Shown: positions 17,917 through 26,105 of the stretch, piece after piece
Position numbering within the stretch: the first letter of the stretch is position 1
Layout of the letters: every line of letters begins with the position of its first letter
DNA from: JAUXJB01 sp965226855
GTDB lineage: Bacteria; Myxococcota_A; UBA9160; SZUA-336
DNA length: 64,000 nt
Assembly (NCBI GenBank): GCA_965226855.1
Contig: CBDDEE010000030.1
Location: forward strand, 1 to 64,000
Direction: 5' to 3'
Notes under the pieces: model-generated
What the model saw: only the letters and a program-made list of their open reading frames with translations
Databases searched by the model: none
Told to the model about the DNA's origin: nothing
Translations under genes and position numbers: made by a program

Positions 17917-18843
17917 TCAGATTGCCTCTCCCAGCACGCGAGAGACCTCGTCCCACCGCGTGATCAGCTCGTCGCACCTATCTTCGATCTGTTCGAGCGC
18001 AAACCGCTCTGTGGTCTCCTCATCCAGAGCGGCGTTCCATGCCTCGTCATCCCGTATGTCTACAACGGTCTCGCGGATCAGGTCCTCAATCACATCAGGA
18101 GCAAGCGCGTCGAGTTCCCAACAGTCCTCGCCAAATTGGCGTCGGTACTCGGCAAAGCGCCTGTCTTCTTGTTTCGCGAAATTCGGCGGCGGCTCGTAGT
18201 GTTCGACTTGGTCCAGGTTCAATGCGATCCGGATGACTTCGATCCTCTCACCCGCGAACAGCTCCGCCCGCTCCACGATGTCTCGCGTCATGTCGAGACC
18301 GCTCGGGTCATGGTCGCCCAAATGGATGATCAGCGGCCGCTGGCCCTTGGCTCGATATCTCCGAAAACGGCGATGCCCGGCCTGCCACGCCTCCGTCTGG
18401 CTCAGATAGCCAACGCAGGCAAGATACGGAACGCGAAGTTCGATGCAGATTGGCTCAATTACCCCGACCAGCGCGTTCTTCTCGATCCAAACCTCGGGTC
18501 GAATAGTTTGCGTTGCCCAGAGATCGCGGCGATAGCTCAAGGCAGCGCTGCCAAGGACCTCGCTAGGACATCCCCAGGTCGAAAGTTGCTCTAGGCTACG
18601 AACGCGGTCCTCGATGGCGTCCCAGTCGATCAAGCCCGCGAGACGAGCGTTGCTGATCGTTCGGCCCAGCCGGTGATACTCCCTTGTGACGTTCTCGATC
18701 AGGTTCCTTGAGACAAACTGGTAGAAGAGCGACCGAAGCGTGAGTTCGTAGCGGCTGTACTCGTCGAGGATGGCATTCGCCTGCTCTATCACGTCGAGCG
18801 TCTTCTGCTGGAAGCGCTTAGCGACGTAACGGATTTTAGGCAT
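17917..18843 (-). CDS. TOPRIM-like phage-type protein
   Basis: 308 residues from MPKIRYVAKRFQQKT. The middle part has LIIHLGDHDPSGLDMTRDIVERAE, which resembles the acidic DxDxxG end of a TOPRIM fold as in Spo11/TopoVI-like and OLD-type nucleases. An N-terminal helical region (LTLRSLFYQFVSRNLIENV) precedes it. Proteins like this are common in prophages of environmental proteobacteria, with no settled function. It overlaps the upstream gene's stop by 8 bases, so the two are translated together. The TOPRIM assignment is by motif only. Confidence 0.7.
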   Translation of the reverse strand: MPKIRYVAKRFQQKTLDVIEQANAILDEYSRYELTLRSLFYQFVSRNLIENVTREYHRLGRTISNARLAGLIDWDAIEDRVRSLEQLSTWGCPSEVLGSAALSYRRDLWATQTIRPEVWIEKNALVGVIEPICIELRVPYLACVGYLSQTEAWQAGHRRFRRYRAKGQRPLIIHLGDHDPSGLDMTRDIVERAELFAGERIEVIRIALNLDQVEHYEPPPNFAKQEDRRFAEYRRQFGEDCWELDALAPDVIEDLIRETVVDIRDDEAWNAALDEETTERFALEQIEDRCDELITRWDEVSRVLGEAI

Positions 18844-19399
18844 GGCTGACTTTCATGGGGTGAGACTCCACATCGCTGTTTCCGCCACGTTCCTCGTCGG
18901 CCAAAGATTCGTCCTCGGACGCGACCCCGTTCGTGCTCTCAGCGTCGGCTTGCACGGCCTTCTCGGCCAGGTAGCTGCTCAAGTCCGGCACAGGCTTCGC
19001 GCTGCGCTCAAGGCCGAGCGCAACCAGAGCAGCGCGCGCAGTGTTCAGACACGTCGTCAACCGCTCGGGGATCTCCTTCTCCGGGTTCCGCAGCAGGCGC
19101 TGGAACTCGACATCCGCCGCGCTCTGAGCCTGAATCCAGGTGTCGAGCAGCGCGCGCTTCATCGCGCTCACCTCGGTGACGCCGCCAGAGTCCTCGACCA
19201 TCTGGCGGTACTGTCTGGACCGGGCATCGAGGATCGGCTTGAGCGCTGGTGCGACATGCCCCGTGCGCTTCCAGTCCTCTACCTGACTCGGCCCCGCCTC
19301 GAGCCGCTTCCGCCGTTGCTCCATGCCCTCTCGGACGGTGGCCTTGTGCTTCTCGTCGGACATGTGGCGGCCGTGAGCGGGGCGGTTGGGCAGAGTCAT
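18836..19399 (-). CDS. Hypothetical helical protein (phage-like cluster)
   Basis: 187 residues from MTLPNRPAHGRHMSDEKHK. It is charged and helical (REGMEQRRKRLEAGPSQVEDWKRTG, then AMKRALLDTWIQAQSAADVEFQRLLRNPEKEIPERL) with an acidic tail. ATG 19399 follows AAGG; a longer frame to 19501 has poorer composition. It lies directly upstream of the TOPRIM-like gene and overlaps it, which suggests one unit, perhaps a DNA-packaging or small-terminase-like role, but no family mark proves this. Confidence 0.6.
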   Translation of the reverse strand: MTLPNRPAHGRHMSDEKHKATVREGMEQRRKRLEAGPSQVEDWKRTGHVAPALKPILDARSRQYRQMVEDSGGVTEVSAMKRALLDTWIQAQSAADVEFQRLLRNPEKEIPERLTTCLNTARAALVALGLERSAKPVPDLSSYLAEKAVQADAESTNGVASEDESLADEERGGNSDVESHPMKVSHA

Positions 19400-19970
19400 C
19401 GGAGCCTTGCCCCTGGTAGCGCCGGGGTATCCACTACCCCGTCCCTGACTGGCTGATACACGGTCAGTAGGTCGCCCTGAATCCCTTGCGGAGACGCGCA
19501 CCTAGCGGAGGCAGTGTGCCAGAAGTGTGCGACGCCGCCCGGAGCGGACCAGGTCGGAATCTGAGGGAGTGGGTGAGGGGACGAGCTGCTTTCAGAGGAG
19601 CTCGGCGTCTCGCGGCGGACCCTGCGCCGGAGAGTGGGCGAAATCGTAGCCGCTCCCCGCTCGCTAAGTCCCCGAGAAACGGCGGCTTCGTTACCGGCCT
19701 AAGGCCAGGGCAGAATCGGACGATTTAGCCCAGCAACCGCCTAGCCTTGGGTCGCGTGGAAGACCCCGATGCTCTCGAGTCCACCCGGGAATCGCTCGCA
19801 CCGTCGGGGCCAGCAAGAGCGTTGTAGGGCGAGCGCTCAGGCTCGAGGCTGCTGTCCCGAAACCCCTTCCGCACGGAGCCCCTGCCTACCCCGCAACCCC
19901 CTGAGTCCGTGTAGCTGGCCTCATGGCCCGGGGCTGTCCCGTCAGTTTTACTTTGTGGGACACTCCATAG
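19400..19970. other. Intergenic region upstream of the phage-like cluster
   Basis: About 570 bases with no gene I can support. A minus frame (19725-19982) reads as an open stretch of Ser/Gly-rich text but has no family feature. This could be a junction or attachment region of the mobile segment; no flanking repeat was found. Confidence 0.35.
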
Positions 19971-20285
19971 ATGGCGTACCAAGAGGATCTCGAGCGACGG
20001 ATCCGTCGCACGCAGGAGATCAAGGACCGGCTAGAAAAGGAACTCGCCGGCCACTGTGAGCCCCTTAGACGAAGCGGTTTTAATCCTTGGGTGCATACGT
20101 TCAGGGTCGACGACGACCGTGGAAGGCCAAGCTACCTGCTAACTGTTCTGGAGGAGACCCTCGAGGATCTCGGCATCCCTGAGCCTACCGATCTCATCGA
20201 CGACCAGGACACGATCGCAAGGATGAGGGAGGCCGGCATGACGGGCGTCAGGCTTCGTCACCCGGTACTTGACCCTCAGGGCTAA
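19971..20285 (+). CDS. Hypothetical protein, 104 residues
   Basis: Starts MAYQEDLERRIRRTQEIKDRLEKELAG, a clear helix, followed by WVHTFRVDDDRGRPSYLLTVLEETLEDLGIP and an acidic DLIDDQDT segment. The composition is that of a real soluble protein. No domain is recognised, and no strong ribosome site is seen. It lies between the phage-like cluster and a decayed fumC copy, so it is likely accessory DNA. Confidence 0.5.
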   Translation: MAYQEDLERRIRRTQEIKDRLEKELAGHCEPLRRSGFNPWVHTFRVDDDRGRPSYLLTVLEETLEDLGIPEPTDLIDDQDTIARMREAGMTGVRLRHPVLDPQG

Positions 20286-20414
20286 CCAGGGTCCCGTCAG
20301 CAGTGAATGGCTAAGACTGTCTGAAAGTCCGGCTCCTGTCCTGGTGCGCTCTTCTTCCGATCTCGTTGGGCGCGCCGGGCACGCTCTCCGGCTCTTGGAT
20401 TGTGAGTACGTCCC

Positions 20415-20629
20415 GCGCGCTCCTCGTCGAGCACGCCCAGCTCGCAATTGGCCAGAGCCGCTGCCTTCTTGATCACTCCGAAGGCTTGCACGATCTCGAC
20501 CGGCATGCGGTCTTGGCCGATCGAGAAGTGCGAGAGCGAGCGCTGCGTCTGCGCGCCCCAGTAGCGGTCGGCAGGCACCTCGATCTGGCCCATGCTGTCG
20601 CTCTCGACCCGGGTCTTGGGACTGGCCAT
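20415..20629 (-). pseudogene. Truncated fumC copy (first 72 codons)
   Basis: MASPKTRVESDSMGQIEVPADRYWGAQTQ through ELGVLDEERAG is nearly identical to the start of the intact fumarase at 37959. After that the frame diverges. The match continues upstream of the start to 20677 and is a 263-bp block also present at 37745-38007. It is a duplicated start region without the catalytic domain. Confidence 0.88.
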
Positions 20630-20677
20630 GCGGACTCCCCTGACCTCGCGGCCGGATTATACGACAGCGGTGGTCAC
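20415..20677. repeat. Duplicated block 1, copy A (fumC start and upstream)
   Basis: About 263 bp matching 37745-38007, ending in 'GATTATACGACAGCGG' then GGTCAC. Same order as the other duplicated blocks. Confidence 0.9.
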
Positions 20678-20801
20678 GAGGGGTACGCCGGCTCAAAGCG
20701 CTTCCAGACATGACCCGCGTCCATGGCGGTACGGAGCCGGCACCAAGCTTGAAGTCTCTCCCAGAGACGAGCAGGCTCAGAAGTCAGAACGGTCCCGATG
20801 C

Positions 20802-21074
20802 ATGCAAGACATCGATCTAGAGAAAGCGCGTCTCGACCCAACCTCCGTTTTTTCGAGTCCCGAAGCGGTGGTTGAGCATCCCCAGCTTACCCGCGAGGAG
20901 AAGGCCGACATCCTTCAGCGCTGGAAGTATGACGCGATCGAGCTTGAGGTGGCGGAAGAGGAAGGTATGGGAGGCGGCGAGCCCTCGATGCTGGAACAGG
21001 TTCTCAAGTCCCTCGCGGTCCTGCGCGTTGAGACGGATCATGAGCATTCACCGCCCACCAAGGGCACCAAGTAA
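20802..21074 (+). CDS. Conserved small protein of unknown function
   Basis: 90 residues from MQDIDLEKARLDPTSVFSSP. The stretch HPQLTREEKADILQRWKYDAIELEVAEEEGM matches a small protein family I know from many proteobacteria ('..L.reqKi.iLrrWeyDarel.vAeeE.M'), usually 80-95 residues and of unknown role. The upstream frame to 20592 overlaps the fumC fragment and is not used. Strand and length fit the family, so I regard it as a real gene. Confidence 0.75.
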   Translation: MQDIDLEKARLDPTSVFSSPEAVVEHPQLTREEKADILQRWKYDAIELEVAEEEGMGGGEPSMLEQVLKSLAVLRVETDHEHSPPTKGTK

Positions 21075-21112
21075 CTCCCCGGCGTTGGGATGATGCCCCT
21101 CCGGATCAGGCA

Positions 21113-21742
21113 TCACAGCGTCGCATAGGCCATCTGCCAGAAGGCCCGCTCGTGCTGCGCGACCCTGCGGAAGGCCTCGCGCTCGGCATCTCCGGCGCGC
21201 TCGAGGCGGTTCGTTGCGGCCTCGAGTTCGCTCACGTAGGCCGCGAACGCATCGTTCGTCCAGTGCTCAACAAATTCCCGGAAGACGGGCGCCGCTGGAA
21301 GCGCGGTCCGCCATGCCTCGAGGTACGCGCGCTCGAGCGCCCAGAGCGCCGTAAGCTGAATCGAGTAGGGCTCCTCGGTGAGGGTGTGCAGGTAGTCGAT
21401 GTAGGCGCGTGCGGTCGGATGGAGTGGCCTATCCAGATCGATCCGGCGCTCGGCCGCCTTGCGCTCGAACCAGTCGAGTTCCGCGACCATCGCCTGAACT
21501 CCGCTCGCGAGAAGCTCCAGGTCTTCGCGCGGCGCGCCAGCTAGGAAGCGGGCTTCCGCGCGCGTCAGTGCCACCCCGAAGTGATAATCCTGGGAGAGCC
21601 AACGTGCGAAGGCGGCTGGGGCGAGCGTCCCGTCGCGGACCTGATCGAGGAACGAGTGGTGCGTCGCGTCGTACCATAGGGCCGCGTGGCTCTGAATCAG
21701 CGTCTCAGCCGTCACGCCGCATCCAAGGTCACCGGGGCTCAT
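21113..21742 (-). CDS. TenA/PqqC-type (thiaminase II-like) protein
   Basis: 209 residues of the all-helical heme-oxygenase-like fold. The conserved N-terminal HHSFLDQVRDGTLAPAAFARWLSQDYHF motif is typical, as is EPYSIQLTALWALERAYLEAWR near residue 130 and the final WTNDAFAAYVSELEAATNRL. TenA proteins hydrolyse aminopyrimidines in thiamine salvage, but relatives have other roles. ATG 21742 was chosen because GGAGG lies 4 bases upstream; an upstream ATG at 21835 has no such site. The gene sits divergent from nothing and is followed on the minus strand by a Rieske ferredoxin. Confidence 0.85.
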   Translation of the reverse strand: MSPGDLGCGVTAETLIQSHAALWYDATHHSFLDQVRDGTLAPAAFARWLSQDYHFGVALTRAEARFLAGAPREDLELLASGVQAMVAELDWFERKAAERRIDLDRPLHPTARAYIDYLHTLTEEPYSIQLTALWALERAYLEAWRTALPAAPVFREFVEHWTNDAFAAYVSELEAATNRLERAGDAEREAFRRVAQHERAFWQMAYATL

Positions 21743-21848
21743 CGCTCCTCCGGGGCCGGCGCCGTTCGCTTCGTGCGCCGAAGCTCTCCCGGGGGCCGGC
21801 GTGCCGGAAGTAGGTTCAGAGTCCCGGGTGATCACTCAGCGCTTCGGG

Positions 21849-22160
21849 CTAGGGCACCTCGATCTCGATGTCCGACCCCTCTACTCGAACCTTGTAGCTC
21901 GCTACACCGCGTGGAGCGGGAGGACCCAGGACCTCGCCCGTTTTGATGTTGTAGGTCGCGCCGTGCCAAGGACACGTGACGACATCGCTCTCGATCGTCC
22001 CCTCGGCCAGCGGACCTCCCCTGTGGGCACACGTGTTATCGATGGCGTGGAACTCCCCGTCGACGTTGAAGAGAGCGATTTCCTTCCCCTCGATCTCGAC
22101 CAGCCTGGCAGTCCCGGGCTCGAGGTCCTTGGTCTCGGCTACCTTTCTGAACACTCCCAT
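21849..22160 (-). CDS. Rieske [2Fe-2S] ferredoxin
   Basis: 103 residues, a stand-alone Rieske domain. Cluster ligands are CAHRGGPL and CPWHGATYN, each giving one Cys and one His. The family ending GPPAPRGVASYKVRVEG is present. Such proteins pass electrons to oxygenases or similar enzymes. It begins MGVFRKVAETKDLEPG. The adjacent TenA-type gene lies downstream on the same strand and could be co-transcribed (spacing about 100 bases). The partner oxygenase is not in view. Confidence 0.93.
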   Translation of the reverse strand: MGVFRKVAETKDLEPGTARLVEIEGKEIALFNVDGEFHAIDNTCAHRGGPLAEGTIESDVVTCPWHGATYNIKTGEVLGPPAPRGVASYKVRVEGSDIEIEVP

Positions 22161-22288
22161 TCCCAGTCGTCCTTTCTTTGACGGGGCCTCGTTTGGAGTT
22201 CGGAGACCGGAGTCACTCTACCGCTGGGGTCACAGCGGGGGAAGGAGATCCGGGGGCCTTCATCGCAGCTTGCAGGGCCTAGGGACTT

Positions 22289-22446
22289 GTCACCGCCTTG
22301 CGGACGGCCACGGGCGCGCCAAAGGGGAGCCTCGATCGCCTGGTCATGGCAGGACCGGTCGCGCGCATCCTGGCTGCCGAGGCGGCGGAGATCGCGATCG
22401 GCTGCGGCCTCTACAGGCGCCATCGAGACCAGCAGTCCGGCTCTTG
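22289..22446 (+). pseudogene. 3' fragment of a P-loop ATPase gene
   Basis: Frame reads TALRTATGAPKGSLDRLVMAGPVAR, then AEAAEIAIGCGLYRRHR to a stop. It is almost identical to the end of the gene at 39305-40054. No Walker motif or N-terminal part remains. It is the second block of the segmental duplication. Confidence 0.85.
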
Positions 22447-22479
22447 ACTGGCGGTCCCTCTCGAAGAAGATGCTTCCTC

Positions 22480-22525
22480 GAGCGGGAGCTCCGCAGTAGA
22501 GTGAGCGGGAGCTCCGCAGTAGAGT
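22480..22525. repeat. 23-bp tandem duplication
   Basis: The unit GAGCGGGAGCTCCGCAGTAG plus AGT occurs twice back to back, 80 bases upstream of an aldehyde dehydrogenase start. Likely a simple slippage event. Confidence 0.8.
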
Positions 22526-22605
22526 GAACCTTGGATCCGAGAGCTAGGCGACCCCCGCGCGCGAGCCTAAAGTCCCGCTGGGGGCTCGCCGGGAGAGGAA
22601 TCGCA

Positions 22606-24006
22606 ATGCAGATGCTCATCAACGGCAAGTCCGTGAGCGCAAAGGAGACCTTCGACGTCCTCAATCCCGCCACCCTCGAGCGCATCGACAGCGCGCCGCG
22701 CGCGACGACTGCGGAGCTCGATCAGGCGGTCGAGGCAGCCTTGGCGGCATTCGCGGGCTGGCGTCAGGACCTGGACGCGCGCCGCAAAGCCCTGCAGCAG
22801 GGCGCGGCACTGATTCGAGAGCACCGCGACGAGATCGCGCGGCTGCTGGTCCAGGAGCAGGGCAAGCCCCTCGCCGAGGCCACCGGCGAGGTGGTTTTCG
22901 CGTCGATCTTCTTCGCTTTCTTCGCGGACCTCGACTATCGCGAGAAGACCCTAAAGGAGGACGAGGCGAACGTTGTAAAGCTCCTGCGTAAGCCCCTCGG
23001 CGTGGTCGCGACCATCACACCGTGGAATTTCCCGCTCGCGATCCTCTCCTGGAAGCTCGCTCCGGCGCTGCTTGCGGGCAACACGGTCGTCTCGAAGCCC
23101 GCTTCCTACACGCCGTTGTCCACGATCCGGCTGATCGAGGTTCTGAACCAGGCGCTTCCGCCCGGCGTGCTGAATGTCATTTCGGGTCCGGGCGCGATCG
23201 GCGCGGAAATGGCGAAGCACCCCACGATCCGCAAGATCTCGTTCACGGGCTCGGTGGAGGTCGGCCGGAGCATCATGCGCGACGCGGCCGACACCATCAA
23301 GCGACTCACCCTTGAACTCGGGGGCAACGATCCGGCCATCGTGCTCGACGATGTCGATGTCGACAAGGTCGCGCCGGAAATATTCAACGCGGCGTTCATG
23401 AACGCGGGCCAAACCTGCATCGCGATCAAGCGCGTGTACGCCCACGAGAATGTGTACCCCGCGCTGACCTCGAAGCTTGCCGAGATCGCCAGGAGCTGGA
23501 AGGTCGGCAACGGCCTCGAGGCGGGTACACAGATGGGGCCGGTCAACAACCAGCCACAGCTCGAGCTGGTGAGGGAGCTGCTCGAGGACGGGCGCGGGCG
23601 AGGCGCCCGGATCGAAGCCGGCGGAGAGGGTCTCGAAGGTGAAAGGGGCTACTTCCTGAAGCCCACGATCGTGACCGAGGTGGACGACTCCGCGCGGATC
23701 GTGGCCGAGGAGCAGTTCGGTCCGGTGCTTCCGATCCTGCCGTTCCGAGACGTGGACGATGCCGTCGCGCGTGCGAACTCGACCGAGTTCGGCCTCGGCG
23801 CCTCCGTCTGGTCGGCCGACGTCGCCAGAGCGAGCGCGATCGCCGCGGAGATCGACGCCGGAACGACCTGGGTGAACCAGCACGTACGCCTGGAGCCCGA
23901 CGTCCCGTTCGGCGGCCTGAAGCAAAGCGGGATCGGTCGGGAGATGGGGATCTGGGGTCTCGAAGAGTTCTGCGACCTCCAGGTCCTGAGTGTGAAGCAG
24001 AAGTAG
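22606..24006 (+). CDS. NAD(P)-dependent aldehyde dehydrogenase
   Basis: 466 residues, full length for the family. Visible motifs are TPWNFPLAILSWKLAPALLAGNTVV (substrate and cofactor core), KISFTGSVEVG, LELGGNDPAIV with the general-base Glu, FMNAGQTCIAIKR with the catalytic Cys, and EEQFGPVLPI. It resembles the broad aldehyde dehydrogenase group that includes succinate-semialdehyde dehydrogenases. Substrate unknown. ATG 22606 follows GGAGAGGAA. A small lipoprotein gene follows after 15 bases. The pair lies between two halves of a duplicated segment (22289-22446 and 24785 on), so it may be an insertion. Confidence 0.95.
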   Translation: MQMLINGKSVSAKETFDVLNPATLERIDSAPRATTAELDQAVEAALAAFAGWRQDLDARRKALQQGAALIREHRDEIARLLVQEQGKPLAEATGEVVFASIFFAFFADLDYREKTLKEDEANVVKLLRKPLGVVATITPWNFPLAILSWKLAPALLAGNTVVSKPASYTPLSTIRLIEVLNQALPPGVLNVISGPGAIGAEMAKHPTIRKISFTGSVEVGRSIMRDAADTIKRLTLELGGNDPAIVLDDVDVDKVAPEIFNAAFMNAGQTCIAIKRVYAHENVYPALTSKLAEIARSWKVGNGLEAGTQMGPVNNQPQLELVRELLEDGRGRGARIEAGGEGLEGERGYFLKPTIVTEVDDSARIVAEEQFGPVLPILPFRDVDDAVARANSTEFGLGASVWSADVARASAIAAEIDAGTTWVNQHVRLEPDVPFGGLKQSGIGREMGIWGLEEFCDLQVLSVKQK

Positions 24007-24021
24007 GTTGGTCCGACTCGA

Positions 24022-24492
24022 ATGAGACGATTCGCAGCGAAGGCGCTGCTCGTCGGCGCCGCTATCGCTTCTTTTGCCTGCACTCCGCAGAGTGATCCGG
24101 CGGGCGTGGCAAAGCGGCTGACCGAGGTCAGTCGAGAGACCCTCGTCGCCGAGCTAGCGTCGGTCGCGGACGGCCCCATGAGACCCGCCTTCGTCACCTT
24201 CCTCAGTGGAATGAACTTTGCGCTCGACGGTGTTGACGACGTTGAGTCTGCGATCGCCAAACGTTCCATGCTCGTCATCCTGACTGATCGTCTTTCCGGG
24301 ATCGACCGGCAGCAGGTCGAGCCCCCGAGCGCGGCCTCGCGCGAAGGGGCAGAGAGACGGCTGGATGAACTCCAGGCGTGGAGGCAATACGAGGCGAACC
24401 TCTCGCGCCTCTCGCCGGAAACCGTGGGCCAGATCGGCGGGCCGCTCGACATGATGGTGCTCTTCTTTGAGCGCCAGAACCGGAGACCTTGA
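24022..24492 (+). CDS. Putative lipoprotein, 156 residues
   Basis: It starts MRRFAAKALLVGAAIASFAC, a lipoprotein signal with the lipobox Cys at residue 20. The mature part is helical and polar (ETLVAELASVADG, RLDELQAWRQYEANLSRLSPE). No domain recognised. It is 15 bases after the aldehyde dehydrogenase stop and probably on its transcript. Likely an envelope protein of unknown function. Confidence 0.75.
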   Translation: MRRFAAKALLVGAAIASFACTPQSDPAGVAKRLTEVSRETLVAELASVADGPMRPAFVTFLSGMNFALDGVDDVESAIAKRSMLVILTDRLSGIDRQQVEPPSAASREGAERRLDELQAWRQYEANLSRLSPETVGQIGGPLDMMVLFFERQNRRP

Positions 24493-24946
24493 CACTGCTC
24501 GGCGGCTACAGAGCCCTCTGGGCTCTGCCTAGGTGCCGAAATCGCACTGAAGCGTGCGCGTGGAACTGTCAGTCAATCTCGTTCAAGGCGAGATGCTTTC
24601 CTAGAGACTGGGTGAACGTCGTCTTTCAAGTTCCGGGCAGGCCCTCGATCAGTATGTACGTGGATTCACAAGGCCACGAGAACTCCTAGTCCTCGAGCCA
24701 GGAGCATAATGAGCTGAAGCCACAAGAGCGTCCGCTATAGCCACAAGTTTTGGAGGGCCAGCGCACGCGCGCAAAAGCGTACAAGGAAGGCAGTTGGATC
24801 TGCTCCTACTGTTGTATGTCGGAGCTCGACTGCGGCACCATGTGGCGGAAGGGCTCGGTGAGCGTTTACTTCGTACAAGTAAGCCCCGCCCGGGAGCCGG
24901 TGGATCGCCCGCGCGGCAGTCCTCTCGCGAGGCCCAGGGAGGTGCG
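24493..24946. other. Intergenic region, with duplicated promoter of the xdhC pair
   Basis: From about 24785 it matches 40090 onward and holds the upstream region of the XdhC genes, including GGGAGGTGCG just before the start. From 24493 to 24785 I see no gene. Confidence 0.5.
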
Positions 24947-25273
24947 ATGAGCGAGCCGGATCTGGAAGATGTTCTGCAGCATGCCGAGGCGTGGCGAGCC
25001 GAGGGAAAGACGGTCGCGCTTGCAACGGTCGTGGCCACGTGGGGCTCGGCGCCCCGACCCGTCGGAAGCCAGCTCGTGGTTGACCAAGACGGCCTCTTTC
25101 TGGGCTCGGTCTCGGGCGGCTGCGTCGAGACGGCGGTCATCGAAGAGGCCATGGGCGTGATCGCGGGTGGCGGAGTGAAGCGCTTGCGCTTCGGCGTGAC
25201 CGACGAGATGGCCTGGGAAGTGGGTCTCGCCTGTGGCGGCAAGATCGAGATCTTCGTGGAGCGTGTCGAATGA
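24947..25273 (+). CDS. XdhC/CoxI-family protein, N-terminal domain, copy A
   Basis: 108 residues, the XdhC N-terminal domain as a separate polypeptide: MSEPDLEDVLQHAEAWRAEG, then TWGSAPRPVGSQLVV and GSVSGGCVETAVIEEA, which is the conserved GGCVE signature. XdhC proteins bind molybdenum cofactor and help load it into xanthine-dehydrogenase-type enzymes. Its stop overlaps the next gene's ATG (ATGA). It differs from copy B at only one or two residues. No xanthine-dehydrogenase-type enzyme is present in the window. Confidence 0.88.
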   Translation: MSEPDLEDVLQHAEAWRAEGKTVALATVVATWGSAPRPVGSQLVVDQDGLFLGSVSGGCVETAVIEEAMGVIAGGGVKRLRFGVTDEMAWEVGLACGGKIEIFVERVE

Positions 25274-25966
25274 GGCAGGAGATCCTGCGCGAGCTGCAGG
25301 TGGCGAGGCGTGCGCACCGGCCCGTGGCGCTCGCAACGGATCTCGACTCGGGCGAGCAGTGGCTGTTCGGTCCCTCCGACCCACTTCCGGCCGAGCTGGA
25401 TCCCGAGCTGGCCGACGAGCTGCGCGAGGTCTTCCGCAGCGATCGCGCGAGGCGTGTCGAGCTCGGAGAGCGCACCATCTTCCTGAACGTGTTCAACCCG
25501 CCGCTTCGCATGATTCTCGTCGGCGCGGTTCACATCGCGCAGCCGCTCGCGGCGATGGCCGCGGCGACGGGCTTCCAGGTGATCGTCGTGGATCCGCGCA
25601 CGGCCTTCGCGGCTCCGGAGCGCTTCCCCGACCTCGAGATCCGCACCGACTGGCCCGACCAGGCGCTCGCGACACTGGTGCCAGACGCGCGCACAGCGGT
25701 CGTCACGCTCACGCACGACCCGAAGCTCGACGATCCGGCGCCTCGACCAGGCGCTCCGCAGCGACGCCTTCTACATCGGTTCCCTCGGCAGCCGCAAGAC
25801 GCATGGCAAGCGGGTCGAGAGGCTCCGGGGCGAGGGCTTCTCGGAGGAGGCGATTGCGCGGATCCACGGGCCAGTGGGTCTGGACATCGGTGCGCGTTCG
25901 CCCGCGGAGATTGCCCTCTCGATCCTCGCGCAGATCATCGGCGTGCTTCGGACCCGGGCGTCGTGA
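25270..25966 (+). pseudogene. XdhC C-terminal domain gene, copy A, frameshifted
   Basis: Starts MRQEILRELQVARRAHRPV and matches copy B (40577-41272) up to TLTHDPKLDDPA near 25740. One extra C there throws the rest out of frame. In the +1 phase the original end is still readable (FYIGSLGSRKTHGKRVERL, then ARIHGPVGLDIGA) to TGA 25964-25966. The Rossmann-type domain that would bind the cofactor is therefore lost, unless the extra base is a sequencing error. Confidence 0.85.
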
Positions 25967-26105
25967 GGTTCGGCGACATCCCGGTGCCGATGCGACCGGT
26001 GATTGCCTAAGCGCGCGATCGTGGCGGTCGCGAGGCGTTGGAGATGTCTCCCATCTTGTTAGATGGACTGGCGCAGACGCCAGTGTTCGACGTCTAATAA
26101 CCGCA

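Larger units (their letters stand above)
24785..25981. repeat. Duplicated block 3, copy A (xdhC pair)
   Basis: About 1.2 kb, nearly identical to 40090-41286. It covers the upstream region and both XdhC genes. Differences are scattered point changes plus one extra C in this copy near 25741. Confidence 0.92.

Noticed and set aside
25233..26105. N-terminal extension of SelO
   Set aside because: This open frame is the shadow of the XdhC genes in another phase. The SelO family match starts after 26106.
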